The notes under the pieces: model-generated
What the model was told of the DNA's origin: nothing
The model's database searches: none
Seen by the model: only the letters and a program-made list of their open reading frames with translations
Program-made: the position numbers and the translations under genes
Assembly: GCF_019393635.1 (NCBI RefSeq)
Contig: NC_057866.1
Coordinates: 166,882,903-166,946,902 of the forward strand
Length of the DNA stretch: 64,000 bases
Reading direction: 5' to 3'
Source: Dromiciops gliroides
Taxonomy: Eukaryota > Chordata > Mammalia > Microbiotheria > Microbiotheriidae
Part shown: positions 53,081-63,409 of the stretch, one piece after another
Layout of the letters: each line of letters opens with the position of its first letter
How positions within the stretch are numbered: position 1 is the first letter of the stretch

Positions 53081-53117
53081 GTGGTGGTGGTGGTAGCAGT
53101 AGTAGTGGTAGTAGTAG
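53081..53117. repeat. (GGT)/(AGT) microsatellite, left part
   Basis: Triplet repeat, continued at 53628-53668 on the other side of the solo LTR. Confidence 0.92.
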
Positions 53118-53627
53118 TGTCAACAGACAATCACACCATGAGACTTATGTGAAAACCATGTTTATTACAAGAGAAATGAACATGCATGGGAACCCTAAGG
53201 GCTGGAAGTTTTTACAGAAGTTTACACTTTTATAATAGCAGGACAAGGGAAGAAGGAGATACCAGGAAGGGGTGTAACATGGGGAGAGGACCAGTGTGCA
53301 TCAAAGCATAGGACACCAAAACCACTCCCCACAGGGAGGAGCAGCATTCTTTTCCCTTGGGAACTGCTGGATTATGATGATAGGAGGGTCTGCTTTTCCG
53401 CAAAGGACCCCAGCTGCACAAGCAGTATCCCAGCCTGGCACAGACTGACTGACAACTGTCTTCCCTCTCAAGGACACAGAGAGTCCAGCTTGGGGTACAA
53501 CAACAAATTATGTCAGCTCAGGGGGAGCTTTGTTCTTGATACATTCAGGGCCTCCTGCATGCTTTGGGTCCAGTGTTTCTAAAAAATATGGCAGCTCAAA
53601 AAGACAAGTTCAGGGGACCCCTTAACA
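53118..53627 (-). mobile_element. Solo LTR of an endogenous retrovirus
   Basis: A 510-base element with TG...CA ends: + strand starts TGTCAACAGAC and ends CCCCTTAACA, so on the minus strand it opens TGTTAAGGGG and closes GTTGACA. On the minus strand there is a TATA-like TATTATAAAAG (53227-53237), then an AATAAA polyadenylation signal (53161-53166) about 60 bases on, and a short U5: the normal U3-R-U5 order. No primer-binding site, gag, pol or env adjoins it, so it is a recombined solo LTR. It lies inside a GTA microsatellite whose units flank both sides, which hides the exact target duplication. Confidence 0.82.
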
Positions 53628-53670
53628 GTAGTAGTAGTAGTAGTAGCAGCAGCAGTAGTAGTGGTGGTAT
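53628..53670. repeat. (GTA)n microsatellite, right part
   Basis: GTA/AGC triplets. Same array as 53081-53117, split by the LTR. Confidence 0.92.
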
Positions 53671-53729
53671 TATTATTTACAATGTTCTACCTGTTGCCAT
53701 ATATATGTAGGACAGAGAGAGGGGCAAAA

Positions 53730-53835
53730 TGGTATAGATAGGCAACTTGATGTAGTGAGAAGCACCCTGGAATTGGAATTAAGATACTTAGGTTTGAATC
53801 CTGCCTGTTACACTGGCTAGCTACTGGCTAGTGAT
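53730..53835 (+). repeat. MIR head fragment
   Basis: 'aacttgatgtagtgagaagc', 'cttaggtttgaatcctgcc'; 'ctagctactgg' is partly duplicated. Confidence 0.5.
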
Positions 53836-53837
53836 TA

Positions 53838-53891
53838 TGGGAGGGGAGGGGAGGGGAGGGGGAAGGGAGAGGGGGAAGGGGGAGGGGGAGG

Positions 53892-53945
<54 letters not shown>
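53838..53945. repeat. (GGGGA)n then (GA)n purine tract
   Basis: GGGGA/GGGA units to about 53895, then some 24 GA units. The Glu/Arg frame across it is an artefact. Confidence 0.95.
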
Positions 53946-53948
<3 letters not shown>

Positions 53949-53949
53949 C

Positions 53950-54520
53950 CCATCATTTGGGGAAAAAAATTCAGTGGAAGAATTATCAGTTCATTATTTT
54001 TTATCCCCCAACATATACCTTTCCACCCTTGGACCTAAGTACTGTAAGTCTATATTTCACTTCTAGCTACTCAACTGGGTGATTGTATGTTATATCCCAC
54101 TAGGAAAATATGTGCTCCCTCTATAATGGCACCCTATGCATGTAAATGGCTATACACACTTGGTTTATACATTCAGATTACAGTCTTTAAGTCTTTCTGT
54201 CAAGGTGCTGATTTCAAGATGAAAAGTGCTTTGTTTTGTTTTTTTTCCACTTTCTTTCATTTTTTAGAGGTGGAAAGAACCTCAGAGATTATCTAGTCCA
54301 ACGCCTGACCTGCTCTGAGCCACAGTGGATAGTAAGCATAGCCTGGCTCCAAAACAACACATATGCTGTGACACTTGGGATATTTTCTTTCATTTCACAG
54401 TGTATATTTACATGGGACAGTGAGGACAACTAACATAAGTTACCTATGGAATTCAGATCCACTCCAAAATGAAATAATTGTCCCTTTAAGGTGGGAGTCA
54501 GAAGGGGGAAGAGAAGGGCA
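53950..54520. other. Mostly unrecognised; CR1/L3-like 3' scrap
   Basis: 'aggtggaaagaacctcagag' with 'attatctagtccaacgcc' at about 54265-54305 resembles the CR1/L3 terminus. The rest is unassigned. Confidence 0.4.
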
Positions 54521-54524
54521 CAAG

Positions 54525-55045
54525 GATGTATTTATTTATTAAGCACCTACTGTATCCCAACTAGGGTAGCTAGGTGGCACCATAGTGCATAGAGCACTGG
54601 GCCTGGAGTCAGGAAGTCTCATCTTCCTGAGTTCAAATCTGGCCTCAGACACTTACTAGCTGTGTGACCCTGAGCAAGTCACTTTACCCTGCTTGCCTCA
54701 GTTTCCTCATCTGTAAAATGAGCAGGAGAAAAAAATGGCTATTCACTTTAGTATCTTTGCCAAGAAAACCCCAAATGGGGTCACAAGAAGTCAGACATGA
54801 CTAAAAAACAATAGAACAACATGAGCCAGGCACTGTGTAAGTGCTTTACAAATATTATCTCATCTAATCCATACAACAACTCTGGGAAATAGATGCTATC
54901 ATTAATCTCATTTTACAGGTGAAGAAATATAAACAGACAGAAGTTAGGTGACTTGTCTAGGGTAATATAGCCAGTAAGTATCTGGGGCCAGATTTGAAAT
55001 CCAGGCCCAATACACTATTCACCACACCATCTAGCTATTTCGAGG
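54525..55045 (-). repeat. MIR, antisense, split by a SINE
   Basis: Left: 'tatttattaagcacctactg'; right from 54822: 'gagccaggcactgtgtaagt', 'catctaatccatacaacaac', 'acaggtgaagaaatataaac', 'ccacaccatctagctat'. Confidence 0.8.
54563..54821 (+). mobile_element. CORE-SINE with RTE-type tail in MIR
   Basis: 'gggtagctaggtggcaccat', 'tgtgtgaccctgagcaagtc', 'gtttcctcatctgtaaaatg', 'ccaaatggggtcacaagaag', 'tcagacatgactaaaaaac'. Contains a 3-base insertion in the head. Confidence 0.93.
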
Positions 55046-55049
55046 GAGG

Positions 55050-55334
55050 CTACCAGAAACCAAGGAAAACATTTACACATGAAAAATAAATGGGTATATG
55101 AAGAGGTGATGAGAAGATGGAAGTATGGGAAAGCCTTTTTCTACATGAGAATCTAAAACAGTTAAAATGCTGCCTTTACTTTAAGCCGGTACTTATCATG
55201 TCACAGTGTCTCTGTGTCTTTTTTGTTCACATTTGTGGATTTCTTGTTCCCTTCCCAGTCTAGCATGTCATTTGTGGAGAGGCAAAGACTAGAATTGAAC
55301 CATAGTCTTCTTCCACCAAACCCAAAATTATTTC
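55050..55334. other. No recognised feature
   Basis: Nothing assigned. Confidence 0.35.
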
Positions 55335-55975
55335 TTGTTTTTAATCATAAAAGTATTTTATTATTTTCTTGTTACATGTAGAGATTTTTTTCAACATTTG
55401 TTTTGATAATATTTCTAGTTCCAAATTTTTCTCCCTCCTGTTCTTCTCTCCCCAAGATAGCAAGCAATCTGATATCAATTATATATATTATATATATATA
55501 TACACACACAATAATATTAAACATTTTTGCATTAGTCATGTGAAAAAAGAATCAAAATGAAAGGGAAAAACATCAAAACAGAAAAAAAAAGTAGAAACAG
55601 TATGGCTCCATCTGCATCCAGATTCCACAGTTCTTTTTTCTGGATGTGGAGAGCATTTTCCATCATGAGTACTTTAGAATTAGCCTAGATCATTGTATTG
55701 CTGAGAAGAATTAAGTCTATCACATTTAATCGTCACACAATGATGTTGATACTGTGTACAATGTTCTCCTGCTTCTGCTCATTTCACTCAGCATCAGCTC
55801 ATGTAAGTCTTTCCAGGTTTCTCTGAAATCTGCCTGCTCATTGTTTCTTACAGCACGATAGAATTCCATTACATTCATATGCCACAACTTGTTCAGCCAT
55901 TCCCCAACTGATGATCATCCCCTCAATTTCCAATTCTTTGCCACCAACATTATTTCTACTACACCATATGCAGGA
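55335..55975 (-). mobile_element. L1 3' end, antisense
   Basis: Reverse complement of the L1 terminus at 29000-29600: 'tcttgttacatgtagagatt', 'tagttccaaatttttctccc', 'ttagtcatgtgaaaaaag', 'tctggatgtggagagcattt', 'ctgtgtacaatgttctcctg', 'ccattacattcatatgccac', 'ttccccaactgatgatcatc'. Longer and better kept than most. A TATATA run lies at 55480-55510. Confidence 0.85.
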
Positions 55976-55979
55976 TGAT

Positions 55980-56238
55980 AGCATAGGATGGGGTAAGGAA
56001 AACAGGAAAATTAGTAAGTGAAAATTTAAGAAAGAGAACTCAGGTTACATAATAGTTTAGAGAATTTGGGCACCACTTGCTTGAACCAAGGAACAGGACA
56101 TTCAGTTTTGCTAATTAATGACTCTCCTCTCACTTGACAGCCCCCAATATGCAAAGGCAATGATATTCCATTTCAGATATATTTTAGGATATAATAAGTC
56201 TAATCTTTATTCATGTGTTAGACCTTCAAATGCTTAGA
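55980..56238. other. No recognised feature
   Basis: Nothing assigned. Confidence 0.35.
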
Positions 56239-56239
56239 A

Positions 56240-56370
56240 ACACCTCAAAGGATCACAAAACCAGATCTGGAAGGGACTGCCTGTCCAAGCAATTAATTTT
56301 TCATTTGAAGAAACTGAGATCTGAGGAGATAAGTTATTTGGCCCAGGTCACATAGACAGTAAGTGTCATC
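56240..56370 (-). repeat. MIR-like SINE, antisense
   Basis: 'accagatctggaagggactg', 'atttgaagaaactgagatct', 'gcccaggtcacatagacagt'. Confidence 0.6.
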
Positions 56371-56371
56371 T

Positions 56372-56580
56372 CTATTTTCTTCAACTCATTGTCATATGTC
56401 ATGGCCTCCAGGAAACTCCTCCGGACACAGTCACCCTCCTCTGGATTTGATCCAGCTTGTTAATGTCCTCCTTAAAATATGGTTCCCAGAACAGACTACA
56501 ATATGCCAGATGTGATCTGACTAGAGCAGAGGACAAGCAGGTCTCACACCTTTCATGTTCTGCATACCATGTCTCTTTTC
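56372..56580 (-). repeat. CR1/L3 LINE, antisense
   Basis: 'catatgtcatggcctccagg', 'caccctcctctggatttgat', 'ccagcttgttaatgtcctcc', 'ggttcccagaacagactaca', 'ccagatgtgatctgactaga'. Confidence 0.8.
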
Positions 56581-56649
56581 ATTCGCACGGGCCTTTTCAG
56601 TTACTATATCCCACTACTGATTAATGTTGAGTTTGAAGGAGTGAAAAAA

Positions 56650-56815
56650 AAAAGTACCTGATTTAGCTTCAGAGTTTTGGTAGTAAATCATGGCTTCTCC
56701 ACTGTGTAATCTTAGGTAAATCACTCCTTGGTCCTCAGTTTCCTGTTCTGTAAAATCAAAGGGTTGGATTATACAACCTCTAAGGTTCCTTCCTGCTCTA
56801 AAAAGATGACTCATG
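56650..56815 (+). repeat. MIR, sense
   Basis: 'actgtgtaatcttaggtaaa', 'cctcagtttcctgttctgta', 'aaggttccttcctgctcta'. Confidence 0.65.
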
Positions 56816-56817
56816 AA

Positions 56818-57985
56818 CTTGATGGAATGAAGGGAATCCATGAGCTTACATCTATATTTGTAAGATTGAATCAGGGCATATTTGCCCAAAGTCGTTGGAC
56901 AGCTCCTCATGATGACTGGCTACCAGGAGGAACTCACTGGGGTGACACACCCCTAGAAAAGTGCCAGAGTCTATTAGTCACCTCACAGACCACCAGGAGA
57001 CACCCAGAGACCCTCTGGAATAGGCTGAAGTTGGATTCAGAGGTCTGCCCTGCAGGTCCCTGTGTTAGCTATATAGACACATGCATCAAACTCAACCTTG
57101 AACATGTAAGGCAAGCACATTACAGCCTGACTTTCCCCAATTAGAGGCTGACTTAATTTCCAGGCTGCACATAATCACCAGGTTGTAGCTCTCTTCCGTG
57201 AGCAGCTGTGCCAAGTCAGGCCTATCAAGGTACTGCTTTTGCTATGGCTTATTACAGTCAAGCAGGGCTCTGATTACAGAAGGATTGGCAATTTTGCCTA
57301 AGAATATGACAGCATCCCAAGAGTCTGCTTGTTTTCAAGGTGCCTGGGAAACACATCCTTCCAGACTCAGGACCCAATAGTGCTTACTAAATATGAAACA
57401 TCCAGATCATTTGATTAAAATGGGGAATTCTGGTCCATTTCACTTGGCCCCAATGGAAACCTAAGGTTGTTTTAGAGATCTGTGCTTGACTTTTGGATTG
57501 TAAAGTTCTCATCAGAGAGTTTAGCTTGGATTGATGAATGGAAATCCAGCCTCAGAATCGGGGAAAAAAATAACTCTAAATGTCAAATGTAGTGGGCCTT
57601 GGAATGAGCATGTGTGGAGTTAAGTCTATACCCTGGACACTTCCAGTGAGTGAACCCCTCGCTAAAGAACAGAGACTGATCTCCATGAACCTTGTCACTA
57701 GGTTCTGGGGCAGTGATGACTGGACACTGACTCTGAAAAACTTACCCCTTTGGACTTGAAGAGGAATGGTTCTGCCTCCTCTCACACTTTCTCTTCCTAT
57801 ATGTCCAGTGTGTTAGGAGTCTTTGGATCTCTATCTTAGTCTTCTAGTGGAAATAGGGAAAGGGATCTCACTCCAGCCTACTCAACATGCTTTTTGCTCA
57901 TGGCCATGAGGATGGAGGCTGCCTAGGCAAGCTTGAGACCACATCCCATGTTTTTGTCTACTTCTATTTAATGTTTCATAGAAAA
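56818..57985. other. Repeat-poor island
   Basis: About 1.2 kb with no recognised repeat. The 138-codon + frame at 56728-57144 begins inside MIR and has no known domain. 57140-57430 is the most gene-desert-enhancer-like part by composition. Functional call not possible. Confidence 0.35.
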
Positions 57986-58003
57986 CAAGTAACTACACCT
58001 GCT

Positions 58004-58055
58004 TGTGCACACACACACATGCGTGTGCACACACACACACACACACACACACATA
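58004..58055. repeat. (CA)n microsatellite
   Basis: CA units interrupted once by TGCGTGTG, giving a local GTG/CAC palindrome. Confidence 0.95.
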
Positions 58056-58147
58056 GAGCAGAGAAATCTCACAGTGTCTCCAACCCCAACTAAATTTGTC
58101 TTCATTTTTATTTTATTTTCCAAATTTGTCTTTAAAAATTAATTTGG

Positions 58148-58291
58148 AGACCTGAGTTCAAAACCAACCTCAGACACTTGACACTTACTAGCTGTGTGAC
58201 CCTGGGTGAGTCACTTAACCCTCATTGCCTTGTAAAAAAAGAAAGGAAGGAAGGAAGGAAGAAAGAAAAAAAGAAGGAAGGAAAGAAAAAG
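58148..58291 (+). mobile_element. 5'-truncated short CORE-SINE with GGAA tail
   Basis: Starts inside the SINE at 'agacctgagttcaaaacc', runs to 'aaccctcattgccttg', then a (GGAA)n/(GAAA)n tail. Short target-site duplication TTAATTTGG (58139-58147) and TTGATTTGG (58292-58300). The Phe/Ser-rich minus frames come from the tail. Confidence 0.85.
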
Positions 58292-59436
58292 TTGATTTGG
58301 AAAACCAAGAGGGTAGAGCCAAGATAGCAGAGGAAAGGCAGTAACCTCTTCGAGTTCTCCACATAATCATGCCAAAAATCTCCAGATAATGCCATAAGAC
58401 AATTTCTGGAGCCATAGAACCCACAAAAGGATGGGGTGAGATCATTTTCCAGCCAAAGACAGCTTAGAAGTTTGGCAGGAAAGGTCTGCTGTACCATGGT
58501 AAGAGTGAAGCACAGCCCCTAGGCTGGCCATGCCAGAGAAAGAGACCCCCGGAGCCTCTGAATCAGCTGCAGCAGTGGCTTCTTCTGGAACTAAGCTCAC
58601 AGTCTGGTGAGAGGGCTGAGTGGTTGGATGAGGGGAGATTACAGGGGTCTCTGCTGGTGCTGAGGTGGAACTAGGTTGTTTTACTCATGCTTGGAACTGG
58701 GAAGCAGTCTTGAGTGGTGGACCCAGGTGGGGGAGGGGCACAGGCTCACATAGTGAGACAGAATTTAAATTTTGTTTCCAGGTTAAAGAGCAAGTAGACC
58801 TGGGGTTATTTACAGACCAGAATATAGGCTAGGTGAGTGGAGAATCTTCCTCTCTTTAAATCAGGACCTCCTTAAACCTGGGACCCCCTGAAGCTTGGGA
58901 CAGTGCACCCTGGAAGCAGTGCCCCACTTTAAGAAGGACTTAGAAGTCAAGAAATAGGCTAGGAACATGAAGACAGAAAAAATATGGACCATAGAAAGTT
59001 TCTTATGTGACATGGACGATCAAAATACACCCTCAGAAGAAGATAACAAAGATAAAGCTCCTATATCCAAAGCTTCCAAGAAAAATATGAAATGGTCTCA
59101 GGCCATAGAAGCACTCAAAAACAACTTTGAAGATAAAGAGAGGTAGAGGAAAAAGTGGAAAGAGAAATGAGAGTGATGCAGCAAAGTTATGAAAAAAACC
59201 CAACAGCTTGAAAAGCCAAATGGAAAAGCTCTCTGAAGAAAATAATTGCTTAAGAATTAGGATTGAACAAATGGAAGCTAATGACTTTATGAGAAATCAA
59301 GGCACAAAGCAAATCCAAATGAATAAAAAAATAGAGGGTAATGTGAAATATCATCTTGGAAAAACAACTGCCCTAGAAAATAGATCCAGGAGAGATAGTT
59401 TGAAAATTATTGGACCACCTGAAAACCATGATCAAA

Positions 59437-59510
59437 AAAAGATAGTAAGATGGTAAAGTAGATAGTAAAGTAAAAGATAGTAAAAGATAGTAAGATGGTA
59501 AAGTAGATAG
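59437..59510. repeat. 45-bp-period tandem duplication at a SINE head
   Basis: AAAAGATAGTAAGATGGTAA plus nine further bases at 59437-59465 recurs at 59482-59510. The second copy runs into the SINE, so the SINE head or its target was duplicated. Confidence 0.8.
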
Positions 59511-59624
59511 AGCACCAGCCCTGGATTCAGGAGGAACTGAGTTCAAATCCAGCCTCAAACACTTGACTCTACAGCTATGTGACCCTAGGAGAGTCACTTA
59601 ACCCTCATTGCCTGGAAAAAAAAG
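59500..59624 (+). mobile_element. Short CORE-SINE in HAL1
   Basis: 'tagatagagcaccagccctg', 'tcaggaggaactgagttcaa', 'tatgtgaccctaggagagtc', 'accctcattgcctgg', A8. Head modified by the local duplication. CTCATTGCC subfamily. Confidence 0.88.
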
Positions 59625-60290
59625 AGCTTAGACATCATCTTCCAAGAGATTGTTAGGGAAAATTTCCCTGATATTCTAGAAGCAGAAGGTAAAAGAGAAA
59701 TTGAAAGAATCCATCAATCACCTCCTTAAAGCGATCCCAAAATGAAAACTTTCAGGAATATTATAGCTAAATTCCAGTGCTCTCAGGTCAAGGAGAAAAA
59801 AATGCAAACAGCCAGAAAGAAACAATTCAAGTATTGTGGAGCTACAGTCAGGGTAACATAAGATCTAGCAGCTTCTACATTAAAGTATTAGAGGTCATGC
59901 AATATGATATTACAGGGGGCAAAGGAATTGGGATTACAACCAAAAATCACCTACCCAGCCAAACTGAGTATAATCTTTCAGGGGGGGAAATGAGACTTTA
60001 ATGAAAAAGAGGACTTTCAGGCATTTGTGATGAAAGACCTGAACTGGATAGAAAATTTGACTTTCAAATACAAGATCCTAGAGAAGCATAAAAAGGTAAA
60101 CAATAAAAAGAATTCATGAGGGAGATTAAAAGATTAAACTGTTTACATTCCTACATGGGAAGATGATACTTCTTACTCATAAGAACATTCTCTATATTAG
60201 GACAGCTGAAAGGAATAAATTTAGACAGAGGGCACAGGTGGGAATTGATTATGAAGGGATGATTTCTATAAAGCATTTATTTTTAGTTTA

Positions 60291-60432
60291 TCTTTTGGGG
60301 GGGCAGTCAGGGTAGGGTAGCATGCCCAGGGTCATGCAGCTGGTGTGTGTCTTGTGTCTGAGGCCAGATTTGGGCTCAGGTCCTCCTGGGTCCAGGGCCG
60401 GTGCTTTGTCCACTGTGTCACCTAGCTGACAC
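60291..60432 (-). mobile_element. Short CORE-SINE, antisense, unusually G-rich
   Basis: 'gggcagtcagggtagggtag', 'catgcccagggtcatgcagc', 'tgaggccagatttgggctca', 'ggtcctcctgggtccaggg', 'tgctttgtccactgtg'. Many sites where sister copies have A carry G on the + strand. Lies within the HAL1-like element. Confidence 0.85.
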
Positions 60433-60667
60433 ATTATGACATCTTCAAAATAAAATTTACACTCCCATAGAAAGAACTGATAAAAAGAGCACTTGTGGAT
60501 TGTACATATATAACCTATATCAGGTTGGTTGCTGTCTTGTGGAGGGAGGAGGAAAGGGAGGGAGGGAGAAAAATTTGGAACTCTAAATCTTATGAAAATG
60601 AATGTTGAAGACTACCCTTACGTGTAACTGGAAAAAATAAAATAAATGTTTGTTGCATTGAAAAAAA

Positions 60668-60720
60668 AGACAGTCCCTGCCCTCAAGAAGCTTATAATCT
60701 AATAAACAAGTCCAAGTATA
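60668..60720 (-). repeat. L2 3' scrap, antisense
   Basis: 'acagtccctgccctcaagaa' followed by 'gcttataatctaataaac' is the antisense L2 3' segment. Confidence 0.6.
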
Positions 60721-60724
60721 GTTT

Positions 60725-61335
60725 ATCTGTTGAGTTCTCCAGGATATTTTTGGATCTATATTCATAGTACAAGAATGTGTTGTCTATTGATAAGATAGTA
60801 ACATTTTGGATTGCAATTATAATCAGTAAGTAATGTCTTGCTAGGAGGTAATAAACTTACAATGATAAAATAAAATAAAATAAAATTTAGGGGTGAGAGG
60901 ATTGAACTGGGAGAAAGGGAAAGGGAGAGGTGGAATGGGGTAAAGTATCTCACATACAAGAAGCAAGAAAAAGCTTATGGAATGGAAGGGAAAATGGGGA
61001 AGGAGCGGGGGAGTGAATGAGCCTTACTCGAATCAGAATTGGCTCAAAGAGGGAAGAACATACACACTTTAAGTGGGTACAGTAATATATATCTTGGACT
61101 GAGGGGGAGTGGGAGGGGTAGGGGATAAGGGGAGAGGGGTGAAGGAAGGGAGGGCAGATTGGGGGGAGGCAATCAGAAGCAAAACACTTTTGAGGAGGGA
61201 AAGGGTAAAAGAAGATAGAAAGTAGAGTAAATATCATGGGAAGCAAATAGGATAGAGGGAAACCTAGTTAGCAATAGTAATGGGGAAAATTTGAAGCAGA
61301 GGCAAGAGCAATGTAAGATGAAGATGACGAGAATG
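60725..61335 (+). mobile_element. L1/HAL1-associated purine-rich segment
   Basis: 'aatggggtaaagtatctcac', 'cagaattggctcaaagaggg', 'aacatacacactttaagtgg', 'aggcaatcagaagcaaaaca', 'gtaaatatcatgggaagcaa'. I recognise the combination as a repetitive segment of marsupial L1/HAL1 relatives; the exact family is uncertain. A (TAAAA)n run lies at 60868-60886. Confidence 0.45.
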
Positions 61336-61344
61336 ATGGTGATG

Positions 61345-61497
61345 ATGGTACTTTGCTGGGCTATTGTGAAGAAAATTTTTTGTCAGGTATAGGGTACTAT
61401 ATAAATGTTAGCTATTATTGTTGCAATAATCAACCTCATGGGTGTTTTGTAAGGAAATCTCTCTTTAAAATACTATATAAATGTAGTTTACTATAAA
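61345..61497 (+). repeat. MIR 3' tail, sense
   Basis: 'gggtactatataaatgttag', 'ctattattgttgcaataatc' and a second 'atactatataaatgtagttt'. Confidence 0.5.
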
Positions 61498-61499
61498 AA

Positions 61500-62037
61500 A
61501 AGATGAGCAGGATGCTATTAGAAAAGCCTGGAAAGACTTACATGAGCTGATACAAAGTGAAATATACTGTATACAAAATAACAGAAATAATGTAAGATGA
61601 TCTGCTGAAAATGACTTAGTTATTTTCAGCAATGCAATGATCCAAGAAAACTCAGAAGGACTTATGAAAAATGCAATCCATCTACAGAGAAAAAGCTGAT
61701 GGTATCTGAATAGAGATGGAAGTATATTTTGTTGTTTTTAGTTCCTTTTTCTACAGTTTTTTTGTCTGCTATGTTTTGCACGACTGCAAATGTATAATTT
61801 ATATTGAATTGTTTGATTTCTTAAGGGGGGATAGAGAGGAAGGAAGAGAATTTGGAACACAAAGTTATGAGAATTAAGGTTACAATTTGTTTTTACATGT
61901 AAGGTGGGGAAAATTCTAAATAAATAAACAAATAAATAAAAGAATAATTAATAAATGAATGAATAGATGGATAAGCATATACATAGATAGATTGATATAT
62001 AGATAGAAAGAAAGAAAAATAAATAAATAAATGAAAA
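61500..62037 (+). mobile_element. L1 3' end with tetranucleotide tail
   Basis: 'gatgagcaggatgctattag', 'acttacatgagctgatacaa', 'aatgcaatgatccaagaaaa', 'tccatctacagagaaaaagc', 'atgttttgcacgactgcaaa', then an AAAT/GATA/GAAA tail from about 61915. Confidence 0.8.
61915..62037. repeat. (AAAT)/(GATA)/(GAAA) simple repeat
   Basis: Mixed tetranucleotides at the L1 end. Confidence 0.9.
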
Positions 62038-62039
62038 GT

Positions 62040-62545
62040 TGATTTGAGGCTGCTTGCCCAGGGCATGTTTTTAAAGCTTGGTTTTTGCATGAAATTTGCT
62101 GGCTATGGCTTTGATTCACCCTTGTTCCCTTATACCTCCTCTTTCACCCATGCATCTTCTTTCACTTTCTGCTCTGCTGCTCCTTATTTTGCTTATTCTA
62201 GCTACTCTTCTTTCCTGCTGCTCCAGAGACTTAGACATCCAAAGGCTGCCCCGCCAAGCACTGCTGCACCAGGATGCTAGGTGACAGTAGTGAGAAGACA
62301 TTCTTGCTTTCCCAACTCCAAACTTGACACCAGTCTTATCTGGGAGTAGGGAGTGAGTGGAACAAAAAACAGTTGGGATTCCTGCATGTTGAGGAAATTT
62401 CCTCAACCATGGCTTTGGGCCATGCATGGATTTGCTGCCGAGATTTAGGCTACCAAGGTTCCACTGATGCTAACTGCAGAGGAAACATTTTTCCTTTCAA
62501 TTTTTTGAACAGGGGATGTTTTCTGCAGATGGATCCACCAATAAG
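62040..62545. other. No recognised feature
   Basis: Pyrimidine-rich at 62110-62220, otherwise varied. Frames of 60-103 codons on both strands have no known family. Confidence 0.35.
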
Positions 62546-62547
62546 AA

Positions 62548-62800
62548 TAACTTGCTATTTACACAATGCTATTATAGTTTACAAAATGTTTTATGTAAAT
62601 GATTTGATTTAATTCTCATAGCAACCCCATGGGGCAGGTCAAATAAACATTATTATCTTCCCTTTACAAATGAGGAAACTGAGACATAATCAGGTTAAGG
62701 GACTTGGCTCAGGTCATGTAATTGGTGCAGGGTCAAAATGGATTTTGAACTGAGGTCCTTGGACTCCAAATGCAATGCCCTTTTCACTACACTGAACCAT
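62548..62800 (-). repeat. MIR, antisense
   Basis: 'tttatgtaaatgatttgatt', 'ctcatagcaaccccatgggg', 'acaaatgaggaaactgagac', 'tggattttgaactgaggtcc', 'tcactacactgaacc'. Confidence 0.75.
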
Positions 62801-62804
62801 AGCT

Positions 62805-63210
62805 GACCCCACACAAGAAGGGGGGAAGGAAAATAACCAATAATTAGTGTGGGAGTAACAGGAACAAAATTCTGGTTTTCATTAACAATTGTGAAGATGG
62901 CATAGATTGGCCATTACATGCAACAGATGTACATAAATTGAATTTGTGCAAATCAAATCATTTCCCCATCAGAGAGAATCATTTTTGCTTGTGGTGAATC
63001 ACTTCTAGGCAGTGACATCTAATAAGATCTTCTCCTGAACCCCAAGGCTTTTTGCCTAGCTATGAATGGATGATCTGTAGGGAAGCATTTGAATGTCCTA
63101 GGAAAAATCATAACTTAAGAGATCTTCACATAAAGAAAAGAATCATTTTCTAGCCAATACTCATCCACCTCCAATTTAGTGGATATTCAAAATTCCTTGT
63201 TTTTTTCTTA
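62805..63210. other. No recognised feature
   Basis: About 400 bases; nothing assigned. Confidence 0.35.
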
Positions 63211-63214
63211 TGCT

Positions 63215-63405
63215 TTGTATTTTCCAAAGTACATTTGTGAATATTAACTCTTTTAAATTTTATAAGAACCAGGGTGGGGAGGGGGTATTACCATTTTTCA
63301 CAGATGACAGACACAGAGAGATCAGATAGAATGTCCAAACACAGCTAGATGGTGACAAAAACAGGACCTGAACTCCAAAATTCTGACTCCTTATTTACAC
63401 TACTT
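63215..63405 (-). repeat. MIR, antisense
   Basis: 'aaagtacatttgtgaatatt', 'ccatttttcacagatgacag', 'acctgaactccaaaattctg'. Confidence 0.6.
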
Positions 63406-63409
63406 GTCT

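Larger units (their letters stand above)
58305..60665 (+). mobile_element. HAL1-like (half-L1) element with two SINEs
   Basis: Opens with an L1-type 5' end ('gagccaagatagcagagg') and a 650-base leader. An ORF1-like frame from ATG 58967 reads 'MKTEKIWTIESF' and stops at about 59144. The next intact piece, 59208-59456, is a Lys/Glu/Asn-rich coiled-coil segment ending 'ALENRSRRDSLKIIG', the start of the L1 ORF1p RNA-binding domain. C-terminal ORF1 remnants run to about 60100. It then passes to an L1-type 3' end at 60480-60665 ('aggttggttgctgtcttg', 'gtaactggaaaaaataaaa') with no reverse-transcriptase region: the HAL1 layout. Dead frames. Confidence 0.7.

Noticed and set aside
53118..53627. Full provirus around the LTR
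   Set aside because: No internal retroviral sequence adjoins either side, and the microsatellite resumes immediately on both sides.
53831..54082. Glu/Arg-rich frame
   Set aside because: It is encoded by the GGGGA/GA repeat.
56728..57144. 138-codon plus-strand frame
   Set aside because: Its start lies in a MIR and no domain is visible.
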